Below are positions 1-6,935 of a stretch of 23,110 bases of DNA, piece by piece (position 1 is the first letter of the stretch; every line of letters starts with the position of its first letter). The notes below the pieces were generated by a model. That model saw only the letters and a list, made by a program, of their open reading frames with translations, was not told where the DNA came from and ran no database searches. This DNA is from Deltaproteobacteria bacterium (GTDB taxonomy: Bacteria > Desulfobacterota > Syntrophia > Syntrophales > UBA5619), in NCBI GenBank assembly GCA_026388345.1, contig JAPLJY010000120.1, positions 1 through 23,110 of the forward strand, read 5' to 3'. Both the position numbers and the translations under genes were made by a program.

Positions 1-76
1 TGCCGCCATCCGTCACCATCTTTACCGCTTCCTCTCGAAACTCTTTCGTGTATCGCCCGTTCGGTATCCTTTCCAT
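1..76 (-). CDS. IS3-family transposase OrfA, N-terminal fragment
   Basis: Only the first 25 codons are visible; the gene runs off the left edge. The peptide begins MERIPNGRYTKEF and continues REEAVKMVTDGG. This matches the start of the helix-turn-helix OrfA protein of IS3-family elements, where RYTKEFREEAVK is a familiar opening. OrfA binds the element ends and is normally joined to the OrfB DDE catalytic domain by a programmed -1 frameshift; neither can be checked here. The ATG is preceded at good distance by GGAGGTGT, so the start is secure. It is unrelated in function to the catabolic genes further right but shows that the left border of this region is mobile DNA. Confidence 0.75.
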   Translation of the reverse strand, partial: MERIPNGRYTKEFREEAVKMVTDGG

Positions 77-120
77 TTCCACACCTCCGTCTTGGTCTCT
101 AACCTAAACATTGGTGTCCA
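1..120 (-). mobile_element. IS3-type insertion sequence, one end only
   Basis: The left edge of the window cuts an insertion sequence whose transposase reads leftward. Its terminal bases are probably at 111-120, where the minus strand reads TGGACACCAA, followed by a short leader, a strong ribosome-binding site (GGAGGTGT at about 81-88) and the transposase start at 76. The boundary is inferred from the IS3-like TG start and its distance from the gene. The other end and any target duplication lie outside the window. Confidence 0.55.
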
Positions 121-229
121 TATTTTTCAACCTATCTCAGAACTGTTTGATCTGTCCATGACCTATCACTTTCACAAGTGCGAGGAATTATCGAAGTTCT
201 ATCTTCACATCTCTATTCGTGTTAACTGC

Positions 230-301
230 CTAGACGTCGAAGGCAGATGCAGGAATACCCAAAAACAATACAGAAATCAAAACGATCACACCACTCCTCA
301 T
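230..301 (-). pseudogene. 23-codon signal-peptide ORF, truncated secreted protein gene
   Basis: A short minus-strand ORF has a good ribosome-binding site (AAGGGG seven bases before ATG at 301) and encodes 23 residues: MRSG, then a hydrophobic core VIVLISVLFLG, then IPASA, FDV and a TAG stop. This is a textbook Sec signal peptide ending in an AXA-like cleavage site with only three residues after it. It follows the secreted-protein gene at 346-681 by 44 bases on the same strand, so the two could be cotranscribed. The simplest reading is the 5' stump of a second secreted-protein gene whose body was lost, perhaps when the IS3 element arrived at position 120. A functional tiny peptide cannot be excluded. 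Confidence 0.35.
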
Positions 302-345
302 AACAGAACCCCTTTGGTAAGACTCAACATAGCATGGTAAGGTTC

Positions 346-681
346 TCAATTCGACATTATATATAATTGGCCGTCGCGCCCCTTATAGACATTGATTCTG
401 TTTGTACCCTCAAAGTGCTGTCTCAGAGGATAACGATTTCCTCCATAGCATATTATAAACACTATTGATTTAGCACATTTCGTATCGCATTCCCAACAGC
501 CTCCAGGAGGAATAAGAGGGGAATGATGGTTAGCGCAAAAAAATACCTGGGTGTAGGCTTCCACCGCAATGTCCGCATCGGTTTCATTCACAAAGATGTA
601 ATTAGTAGATGCAAGAGCATTTGAGACACTTCCAACCACCAACACCAAAAAAAACAGACCGAAAACCAGACCCTTTTTCAT
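346..681 (-). CDS. small secreted Cys-rich hypothetical protein
   Basis: This encodes 111 residues. The open frame extends 30 codons further upstream, but the start chosen at 681 has AAGGAAGG at proper distance and gives a clear signal peptide: MKKG, a hydrophobic core through VGSVSN, and cleavage after ALA at about residue 25. The mature part of about 86 residues contains five cysteines (FFC, GGC, WEC, TKC, IIC), with three clustered in a CxxCxxxC arrangement, and ends in a polar segment. I do not recognise the family. The export signal and cysteines suggest an extracytoplasmic protein with disulfides. It lies between two insertion sequences, transcribed toward the signal-peptide stump at 230-301, and has no evident link to the catabolic cluster. 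Confidence 0.6.
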   Translation of the reverse strand: MKKGLVFGLFFLVLVVGSVSNALASTNYIFVNETDADIAVEAYTQVFFCANHHSPLIPPGGCWECDTKCAKSIVFIICYGGNRYPLRQHFEGTNRINVYKGRDGQLYIMSN

Positions 682-763
682 GGTGATACCTTCCTTAAAT
701 TTGTTGCTAAGATTTTGTTTTTTAATTCCTATAAGAGCATCTTTCCCTGCCAATGAACTATCC

Positions 764-824
764 CGCCGCAAGCAGCGGGGTATCTTTTCAGGATAATTTT
801 CTTTTTTCGCCGCAAGCGGCGGGG
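764..824. repeat. tandem pair of REP-like 17-bp hairpin units
   Basis: Two copies of CGCCGCAAGC(A/G)GCGGGG lie at 764-780 and 808-824, identical at 16 of 17 positions and 44 bases apart. The second folds into a perfect 6-bp stem (CGCCGC/GCGGCG) closed by AA; the first extends as CCCGC...GCGGG with one mismatch. No T-run follows the stem on either strand, so they do not look like intrinsic terminators. They resemble repetitive extragenic palindromes and sit upstream of the secreted-protein gene at 346-681. Confidence 0.6.
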
Positions 825-1016
825 AATTTACCCTGAGAGATTAAAATATATATTGAGAGCTTTGCACAACTCGGGCCGTCATGATTATCCATGCCCGTCA
901 ATTTCCGTTCAATTTTGTTGTTATTCGAAGATAACATATAGATATTATTTTAATAATACTTTACATTCCGTGATTTTTCTGCCATAATTCCTCCAAAACC
1001 ACCTCATGGATGATCT

Positions 1017-1979
1017 ATGGGCTTCAAGAAAATGGAAACCAACCTCTCCTTCGCCGATGTCTCCCTGTTTTCTTCCCTGGAACGCAACCGAGCCATCAAG
1101 AGAATGGAACAGATCAATGCCATTATCGATTGGTCCCGGATTGAGCGACTGGTCGTGAGGCATTACCCCGTCGGCAAAAGCTCCGAAGGCAGCGAGGCCT
1201 ATCATCCTATTTTGATTCTGAAATGCCTGCTCCTCCAGCAATGGTTCCGCATCGACTCCGATCCGGAGTTGGAAACCCAGATCAACGATCGGATCTCCTT
1301 CAAGAAGTTTCTGGGACTCGCCATGGACAAACCCTCTCCCGATCATTGCACCTTCTCCCGCTTCCGAAGCCGTCTCTCCCCGCAGAACATGAAAGCCATC
1401 AATAATGAACTCATGACCCAATTCGCCTCTCGGGGTCTAACCATCAACGAGGGCATCGCCATCGACGCCCGCCTGGTGCAATCGGCCAGCCGCCCCCTCA
1501 GCGAAGGCAGGCTGACAGAAGAAAGGAAGAAGCGAGAAACGCCGGAGGGCATGCTGGATAAAAAGGGAAATCCGCTTAAATTCTCCCGCGATCTCGATTC
1601 CGATTGGACGGTCAGAAATAACATCCCCCATTTTGGCCTGAAGGAACATGCTTCCGTCGATGCCCGATATGGGTTTGTCCTGGCCACGGAAATCACCCCG
1701 GCTTCTTTTCATGACAGCCCTTTTCTTCCGCTGAGCGTTGCCGGCAGTTGTCATACTCAAAACCCGATCAAGAAGGTCTTTGCCGATAAGGGATATTTTG
1801 GAGAAAAGAACCGGGAATTTCTGAGCCTTAACAAGATCGAAGACGGAATCATGAGAAAAGCTACAAGGAGTGCTCAATTGACCGCCTATGAGAAAGAACG
1901 GAACAAGGCCATCTCCAAAACCAGCTATATTGTTGAGCAATACTTCGGCATCAGCCAAAGGAGGTGGTGTCTCATATGA
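1017..1979 (+). pseudogene. IS5-family DDE transposase lacking its normal C-terminus
   Basis: A 320-residue ORF resembles IS5-family transposases: an N-terminal segment with HPILILKCLLLQQWF and DRISFKKFLGL, then PSPDHCTFSRFRSRL, then the DDE catalytic core. The first Asp is in GIAIDARLV (about residue 150), the second in VFADKGYFG (about residue 256) and the Glu in YIVEQYFGIS (about residue 307). In complete members roughly 40-50 residues follow this Glu helix. Here the frame diverges right after YFGIS into QRRWCLI and stops. The three acidic residues are all present, so residual activity is conceivable, but the missing C-terminus argues for a dead copy. ATG at 1017 and ATG at 1032 are both possible starts. 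Confidence 0.7.
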
Positions 1980-2034
1980 GCTCCGGATAGCAGGGTCGAT
2001 GCCAAAACACGCAGCATAGGGAGGCCAATATGAA

Positions 2035-2126
2035 CTCATCGTGACCTCATAGGAGTCCCCGGGGTAATTCGGAAACCCCGGTCAACATGTCCAACTCTAA
2101 AAATTTTGGTCAAAATGCCAACCTCT
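2035..2126. other. foreign IS-end-like segment inside the IS5 element
   Basis: Between the broken transposase and the right inverted end lies DNA with the look of a different insertion-sequence terminus. There is a hairpin CCGGGG/CCCCGG at 2059-2064/2076-2081. Two similar 19-mers also occur, GGTCAACATGTCCAACTCT (2080-2098) and GGTCAAAATGCCAACCTCT (2108-2126), 28 bp apart. Spaced direct repeats of this kind are typical of IS21-type ends. It suggests that the IS5 copy was invaded and the invader later lost most of its sequence, but I cannot identify the donor. Confidence 0.35.
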
Positions 2127-2276
2127 ACTAAAATCATCGGCTCTGCAAAGCTCTCATATTATTATTTACACTGGCGATCACGATGACGAGTCGGGTCTCC
2201 GGCCGAATCCTTTGACGGCACCTTTGAAAAACGGGCCTTTGGTTATCTGGCCGGGTGCCGGAATTCAATGGATGGA

Positions 2277-3464
2277 TTAACGCAATTTTTTCGCCAGATC
2301 GAGAAATTCTTCGTCGGTCAGCGCCCGTTTGTGCGCAATCGCAAAATCCTTAACCTTTCCAACCAGCTCACGCATGGCTTCTTTCGACAAGGTCAACCCA
2401 TTATCTTCCAGTTTTTTCGCAAGGGACTGGGTCCCACTTTTCTTGCCAATCAATATTTCGCGCTTCTGTCCGACGGCCTCCGGTCTGTAAGCCTCCGCAA
2501 CAAAGGAATTCTTGAAAACCGCCGCAACCACGGTACCCGCTTCATGAGAAAAAGCGTGTCGGCCGACGACCGCCTTGTGCTGTTGAAGCTGGACCCCCGA
2601 AAGCTCTTCCACCAGCCGGGAGGTCTCATTCAACTTTTCAAGCTTCACATTCAAATCGACATCATAGAGGAACTTCAATGCAACCAGGACCTCTTCCGTC
2701 GGGGCATTGCCGGCCCTTTCTCCCAGTCCGTTCATGGTGGTGGAGAGATATTCCGCCCCTGCTTCTGCCCCTGCGATGGTACACGCCGTGGCCATCCCAA
2801 AGTCATCATGGCAATGGACTTCAATCGGAATGCTCCCCAGGATGGATTTCATTTTGCGCACCAGGTACTTGATCGCCACAGGGGATGCCGAGCCGACGGT
2901 GTCGACCAATCTGACCCTGTCAACCGTCCCGGCCTTGGCAATTTCACGGAGAACCCGCTCCAGAAAGCTCGCGGTCACGCGCGTCGTGTCATAGGGGCTG
3001 ATATTGACGTAAAATCCTTTTTTCTTGGCGTATTCAGCCGTTTCAAGCAACGTTCGGATATATTTTTCATCATCCCAACCAAGCTTGAATTCTCTCTGGA
3101 GATCCCCGATGGGAATGCTGATGGTTGCGCACCACACCCCGCAGTCCACCAGCATGTCGATATCGGCTTTCATGGATCTGGCAATGGCCGTAATCCGGGC
3201 CTTCAAACCGGCATGAACAATCTCGGAAAGGGCTTCCCGGTCTTCTTCCGAATTGGCCGGCATCCCTGCTTCAATTTCCGGGATCCCTATTTCGTCGAGT
3301 TTTTTGGCAATCCTCACCTTGTCTTCCTTGGTGAAGACGACACCGGCCTGCTGTTCACCATCCCGCAAAGTGCAATCCACCAGGGACAATCGGGGACTGA
3401 TCGTGATCTGTTTTATGACATCGGGCTCCCTGTTAAAAGGGCTGACATAGGACATTCTCTCCAC
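2277..3464 (-). CDS. homocitrate/2-isopropylmalate synthase-like DRE-TIM metallolyase
   Basis: This protein of 395 residues is a (beta/alpha)8 enzyme of the DRE-TIM group, which forms or breaks a C-C bond between acetyl-CoA and a 2-oxo acid, or cleaves HMG-CoA-type substrates. The signature DCTLRDGEQ is at residues 30-38, the metal-ligand HCHDDFG at 217-223, and NGLGERAGN at 245-253. A further family motif FSHEAG lies in the C-terminal third. Length and motif order fit homocitrate synthase (NifV/LeuA-like) without the LeuA regulatory domain. GTG at 3464 is chosen because AGGAG lies eight bases upstream; ATG at 3455 is an alternative. It is the last gene of the minus-strand catabolic series, after an Ldh2 dehydrogenase that could supply or consume its 2-oxo acid. 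No nif or lysine genes are nearby, so a catabolic role is more likely than cofactor or amino-acid synthesis, but the substrate is unknown. Confidence 0.8.
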   Translation of the reverse strand: MERMSYVSPFNREPDVIKQITISPRLSLVDCTLRDGEQQAGVVFTKEDKVRIAKKLDEIGIPEIEAGMPANSEEDREALSEIVHAGLKARITAIARSMKADIDMLVDCGVWCATISIPIGDLQREFKLGWDDEKYIRTLLETAEYAKKKGFYVNISPYDTTRVTASFLERVLREIAKAGTVDRVRLVDTVGSASPVAIKYLVRKMKSILGSIPIEVHCHDDFGMATACTIAGAEAGAEYLSTTMNGLGERAGNAPTEEVLVALKFLYDVDLNVKLEKLNETSRLVEELSGVQLQQHKAVVGRHAFSHEAGTVVAAVFKNSFVAEAYRPEAVGQKREILIGKKSGTQSLAKKLEDNGLTLSKEAMRELVGKVKDFAIAHKRALTDEEFLDLAKKLR

Positions 3465-3493
3465 GTTCCACACTCCTCTCTATCGAGATAATT

Positions 3494-3772
3494 TCATTGT
3501 ATTCCTTCGCTTCCGTTTGCGGAATACGGTTCATCAGGCCACTGAAACCACGGCTCCCTATTTCGACGAATCCTCCGCCACCAGACTCTGCTCTTTCCGG
3601 CCCCAAACAGCCCCTGCCAAACCTCGGGATGGCTCAAAATGATGATGACCAGAAGCACAAACCCCAAAAGATCATACATGGATCTGGGAATGAGGAGCCC
3701 CGCGGGAGATGCAGGCAGCAGGGATCGCTGGAACACGTTCCCGCGAGGGTCCCCGAAGTAACAGGTGCTCAT
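3494..3772 (-). CDS. hypothetical small protein with one membrane segment
   Basis: A 92-codon minus-strand ORF fills the gap between the Ldh2 gene and the DRE-TIM gene and ends 30 bases before the latter's start. Residues 32-48 (MYDLLGF, then VLLVIIILS) are strongly hydrophobic and could span the membrane. They are followed by a basic, Trp-rich tail (VWWRRIRRNREPW). No convincing ribosome-binding site precedes ATG at 3772 or the internal ATG that opens the hydrophobic stretch. I recognise no family. It could be a genuine short membrane protein or chance coding in an eroded gap; the position within a same-strand gene series is its only contextual support. Confidence 0.3.
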   Translation of the reverse strand: MSTCYFGDPRGNVFQRSLLPASPAGLLIPRSMYDLLGFVLLVIIILSHPEVWQGLFGAGKSRVWWRRIRRNREPWFQWPDEPYSANGSEGIQ

Positions 3773-3826
3773 GAGGGACTATGCCGATCACCATGCGTTG
3801 TGACAAGAAAAAGATTCTCCCTTTAC

Positions 3827-4900
3827 TCACTTCAGGACGAATTTCGCATGACATGATTCACAGACGTCAGAGATCTCCCCAATCAAAGATTCCGTAACCG
3901 GGATGCCTTGTTCCGTTCGCTCTTTGTAAGCGGCAAACTCCGGGTCACCGGCAACCAAAACCGGCTGGTCAGGATCGATTGCAGGGGTTGCGCGCAGGTA
4001 CCCCACCAAACGATCAAGGGATGTTTCAAACGCGCCCGGCTCCCTTCGAAACGCAACCGGATCGATTGCAAGAAAAAAATGGCCGACATTGAGAAATTTC
4101 CCCCGTTCCCCCGTTTCCAGGCTGTAGCCGCCGATGAAGCTGTCGCTGAGGATACTTCCCAAAATATCAACCATGATCGCCAACCCATACCCTTTGTGGC
4201 TGCCAAGCTCTCGCGTTCCTCCAAGGGGTGTCAACCGTTTTGGGTCCGCTTCCAAGGCTGCAACCGGATCCGTTTCCGGCTGACCCGATGGATCGATGGC
4301 CCATCCCGGGGGAATCGATTTTCCTTCCCGCTTGGCGATCGCAATTTTTCCAATCGCTACCGTACTGGTTGCCATGTCGAGCGAAAACCCGTCCGTCTTT
4401 CCACCGGGTGCTGCAAATGCCAATGGATTGGTGGAAAAGCGGGGTTCGCGACCAAATGTCGGCACCACAGAACGTTGGGTCGTCCCTGTGATACTCAATC
4501 CGAGCAAACCACTTCTGCGGGCCATATTTGAATAGACGCCGGCAGCGCCGTAATGATTGGAGCAGCGGACACTTGCGACACCGACCCCGAATTTTCTGGC
4601 TTTTTCCATGGCCAACTCCATGGCCTTGGTGGCCGCAATGTGGCCCATTCCATGTCCCGCATCAACCAGGGCAACGGCCTGATGATCGTCCACAACGGTT
4701 ACGTCCGGATTCACAACAATGCGGCCATCGACCCGTAATTTTTCATAAATCGGCAACATGCCGATCCCATGGGAGTCGATGCCCATGAGGTCGGCTTCGA
4801 TTACCTGGCGGACGCAAACACCCCGAAATGTGTCTATCATCCCCCAGGACGCAAAAATCTCATCCAACTGTTCACGAAGTCGATCGACCGCAATTATCAC
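3827..4900 (-). CDS. Ldh2-family malate/lactate-type 2-hydroxyacid dehydrogenase with CXXCH tail
   Basis: A protein of 357 residues belongs to the Ldh_2 family (malate, L-lactate, sulfolactate and ureidoglycolate dehydrogenases), NAD(P)-dependent enzymes unrelated to classical LDH. Characteristic motifs are DSHG at residues 42-45, SNHYGAAG near 114-121, the STNPLAFAAPG segment and GSHKGYGLAIMVDIL. It would interconvert a 2-hydroxy acid and a 2-oxo acid in the cytoplasm. GTG at 4900 is nine bases after GGAGG; TTG at 4903 is a possible alternative. The last residues are odd: instead of the usual helical end the protein finishes DVCESCHAKFVLK, a CXXCH heme-c motif at 347-351, though there is no signal peptide. 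The neighbouring DRE-TIM enzyme could use its 2-oxo product. Substrate identity cannot be predicted. Confidence 0.85.
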   Translation of the reverse strand: MIIAVDRLREQLDEIFASWGMIDTFRGVCVRQVIEADLMGIDSHGIGMLPIYEKLRVDGRIVVNPDVTVVDDHQAVALVDAGHGMGHIAATKAMELAMEKARKFGVGVASVRCSNHYGAAGVYSNMARRSGLLGLSITGTTQRSVVPTFGREPRFSTNPLAFAAPGGKTDGFSLDMATSTVAIGKIAIAKREGKSIPPGWAIDPSGQPETDPVAALEADPKRLTPLGGTRELGSHKGYGLAIMVDILGSILSDSFIGGYSLETGERGKFLNVGHFFLAIDPVAFRREPGAFETSLDRLVGYLRATPAIDPDQPVLVAGDPEFAAYKERTEQGIPVTESLIGEISDVCESCHAKFVLK

Positions 4901-4971
4901 CAATGTAACCCTCCCCGATCGATTTTAGGTTTTGGTTTGACCGTCGAAGTCGCTTGCCATTGCCTCGCCAA

Positions 4972-6108
4972 TCAGACCTTGCGGGACATCTGTTTTCCCC
5001 AATGATACAGAACGGATGCCGCGGCAATCCAGTTCCGGATGTCGTCGTATACGGGGACGTGATGCCTTTCAATGAGTGCGGACATCCTGGCGGTGCAGGG
5101 ACCTCCATTGGCGCCGACCAGCAGTGGCTTTACCCCTTTACGGGCAAAATCCCCCAGGTATTCTACGATGGCCTCGTCCAGGGGATCATCCTGGAAGACG
5201 AACGAGGGCGTCACGATATCCACATTCGGATCGTCTATGAACTTCTGGATGGCATATCGGTAATCATCGGCGTTTGCGCCCCCGGTGACATCCGTCGGGT
5301 TGCCGTTTCCGATGGCATAGGTGGGAGGAACGGCAACCGTTCGTGGTGTAAAGAAGGTCTCCATGAAATCGATGTCGGGTTCTACGGTCGAAACGGCATG
5401 CTGCCCGATCTCTTTCTTCAGCAGGATCTTCGCGTCCACCACCGTATACGACTTCGGATAAACGATGAGGGGGTTGAAATCAACGTTCTCAAAGTAGTTC
5501 GCATTGTCCATGCCAATCCGGCCGATTTGAACCAGGGCTGTAGCAAGCATGTTCAAATCCACGGGCTTGCTTCCCCGATATCCCGAGAGGATCCTGGCGC
5601 CTTTCAGTTCCGCCAGCATCGCCTTTGCATCGTCGGCCGTGATGGGCAGCATTCGGAATGCGACGTCTTTGAGGATCTCCGTCAAGACGCCTCCCAGCCC
5701 GACCATGATGACCGGACCGAACTGCGGGTCATTCTGGAGTCCGACGATCAGTTCGATCCCCGGAGGGACCATTCTTTCCAGCAGGACTCCCTTGACATGG
5801 ACCCCTTTTTTACCGGACAGTCTCGGATACATGCCCCGAAACACCTGGCGGACTTCCGCCTCGTTTTGGAGCCCGGCCCTGACCCCGCCGACATCGGTTT
5901 TGTGCAGGATCTGCGGCGATACGATTTTCATCACCAGCGGAAATCCAAGTGTCTCTGCGGCTTTTACGGCCTCCGTTTCCGTAGTGACCAGTCGGTGGAT
6001 CGGGACCTTGACGCCGTATTTCTTCAGGATGGCCTTCGACAGATCTTCGGTGACAATCCTGTGATCCGTCGCAAAGGTCTCCTCGAAAATTCTGGTAACC
6101 GAATTCAA
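4972..6108 (-). CDS. ADP-forming acyl-CoA synthetase, ATP-grasp part with internally deleted CoA-binding region
   Basis: About 378 residues. Residues 8-233 form an ATP-grasp_5 domain as in acetate-CoA ligase (ADP-forming) beta subunits and fused acyl-CoA synthetases (GFPLVMKIVSPQILHKTDVGG, GVLLERMVPPGIELIVG, VDFNPLIV). Next comes DFMETFFTPRTVAV (247-260), which is the usual opening of the CoA-binding Rossmann domain (FFxPxSVAVIGAS). It breaks off and jumps at once to GNPTDVTGGANADDYRYA and the last Succ-CoA-ligase-like subdomain to the end. Roughly 250 residues, including the CoA-binding and phospho-His regions, are thus absent, and a complete one-protein ligation looks impossible. AAGGAGG inside the first codons favours TTG at 6108; ATG at 6129 is the alternative. 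It follows gctB on the same strand. It is either a decayed gene or a subunit that needs a partner. Confidence 0.75.
   Translation of the reverse strand: MNSVTRIFEETFATDHRIVTEDLSKAILKKYGVKVPIHRLVTTETEAVKAAETLGFPLVMKIVSPQILHKTDVGGVRAGLQNEAEVRQVFRGMYPRLSGKKGVHVKGVLLERMVPPGIELIVGLQNDPQFGPVIMVGLGGVLTEILKDVAFRMLPITADDAKAMLAELKGARILSGYRGSKPVDLNMLATALVQIGRIGMDNANYFENVDFNPLIVYPKSYTVVDAKILLKKEIGQHAVSTVEPDIDFMETFFTPRTVAVPPTYAIGNGNPTDVTGGANADDYRYAIQKFIDDPNVDIVTPSFVFQDDPLDEAIVEYLGDFARKGVKPLLVGANGGPCTARMSALIERHHVPVYDDIRNWIAAASVLYHWGKQMSRKV
5298..5338. repeat. 10-bp inverted repeat at the domain-deletion junction
   Basis: GGTTGCCGTT at 5298-5307 and its exact complement AACGGCAACC at 5329-5338 are separated by 21 bases, which encode the seven residues PPTYAIG. 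These seven residues are exactly where the synthetase jumps from the start of its CoA-binding domain to its C-terminal subdomain. The repeat may have promoted the deletion or may be its scar. Confidence 0.6.
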
Positions 6109-6160
6109 TGGCACATTCCTCCTTCGCATTTCGTTGCAGATCGTCCTAAGGATCCCAAGG

Positions 6161-6925
6161 TTATAGAATCAGGCGCTGAGGGTCGCATTTTTCCCGAAGT
6201 ATTTTCAGCTCATCCGCAGTCGGGGGCGCCACCTCCGCCGCTCTGGAAACATCTACCGAAAATTCCATGTTTTCCAGGATCTTTTGTATGGCAATCCCGG
6301 GATAGAATCCGGAGAGATACATCTCTTTGGTGATCTCATCAAACCGGAAAACCGCCATGTTCGTGATCACGACCGTGGGCCCCCCCTCACGCAACCCGAC
6401 CTCCCTGCGCCCGTTTCCGCCGTTCAAATAGCCCGGGCTGGTCAGGTAATCCAGCTGGTTCGTGAATCTTTTCTTCTCCTGCTGCATGAACAGAATGCAG
6501 CGCGGGACGAACGAGGCCACGTCGCTGCCGCCGCCGCTCCCGGGAAAGCGGGTCTTGGGCTTGACGTAATTGCCGATCACGGTCGTATTGATGTTGCCGT
6601 GGATGTCGATCTGCGCCGCTCCGAGGATCCCGATGACGTGACCGCCGGTGATGGGATTCTGCATCGTCGTGAAGGCGTCGAAGAGCCCTCCGTTGGTGGA
6701 CGCCAGGTACATGACTCGCGAGTCGGCTACCGCCAGTGGAATCTCCTCCAGTTTCGCGTCAATCGCGCCCGTTTCAAAAAACATCACGCTCTCCGGGGCG
6801 TTGATGTTTTTCGCGGCCATAGCCGCCAGCATCGAAATCCCCGTACCGCTGAACACGATATCGCCGTTCTTGATCTCCCGGGCGGCGACAATCGTCATCA
6901 TTTCCCGCAAGCTATACTCCGCCAT
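6161..6925 (-). CDS. gctB: CoA-transferase family I, beta subunit (GctB-like)
   Basis: This 254-residue protein resembles the beta subunit of glutaconate-type family I CoA-transferases, which move CoA between carboxylates through a glutamyl-CoA thioester. The probable catalytic Glu51 lies in FFETGAIDA, close to Glu54 of glutaconate CoA-transferase. Other family features are STNGGLFDAFTTMQNP, GAAQIDIHGNINTTVIG and RFPGSGGGSDVAS. Codons upstream of 6925 are open, but AGGAGG lies directly before this ATG and the homology begins here. It follows the alpha-subunit gene after ten bases, so the two are translated together. The symbol denotes similarity only: glutaconate is not implied as substrate, and many anaerobe homologues act on other acids. 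Confidence 0.85.
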   Translation of the reverse strand: MAEYSLREMMTIVAAREIKNGDIVFSGTGISMLAAMAAKNINAPESVMFFETGAIDAKLEEIPLAVADSRVMYLASTNGGLFDAFTTMQNPITGGHVIGILGAAQIDIHGNINTTVIGNYVKPKTRFPGSGGGSDVASFVPRCILFMQQEKKRFTNQLDYLTSPGYLNGGNGRREVGLREGGPTVVITNMAVFRFDEITKEMYLSGFYPGIAIQKILENMEFSVDVSRAAEVAPPTADELKILREKCDPQRLIL

Positions 6926-6935
6926 CGTCGCCTCC

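Larger units (their letters stand above)
854..2156 (+). mobile_element. IS5-like insertion sequence with degenerate 3' part
   Basis: Matching ends are visible: TGAGAGCTTTGCA at 854-866 and its exact reverse complement at 2144-2156, giving an element of 1303 bp. IS5-family ends often read GAGnnCTTTGCAAA, which fits. Both ends are flanked by TAT (851-853 and 2157-2159), a possible 3-bp target duplication, though the surroundings are so AT-rich that this is weak. The interior holds one plus-strand transposase gene whose 3' end has been replaced (see 1017-1979 and 2035-2126). The element is therefore probably immobile by itself. Confidence 0.75.

Noticed and set aside
92..340. 82-codon plus-strand ORF near the left edge
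   Set aside because: There is no family resemblance or ribosome-binding site, and it runs antisense to the IS end and the signal-peptide ORF.
2268..3491. Long plus-strand open frame of 407 codons opposite the DRE-TIM gene
   Set aside because: The minus strand over the same stretch encodes a complete, motif-bearing DRE-TIM enzyme; the plus-strand frame has no family features and is a mirror effect of codon bias.
3530..3560. GGCCACTG motif suggesting a cobalamin riboswitch in a cluster with B12 enzymes
   Set aside because: The other conserved elements, including the B12 box and the paired stems, are missing, and it is not upstream of any B12-related gene. I saw no cobalamin riboswitch before the mutase or meaB either.
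4954..6333. Plus-strand open frame of 459 codons opposite the acyl-CoA synthetase
   Set aside because: It overlaps the synthetase and the end of gctB in antisense, shows no recognisable domain and has no ribosome-binding site.
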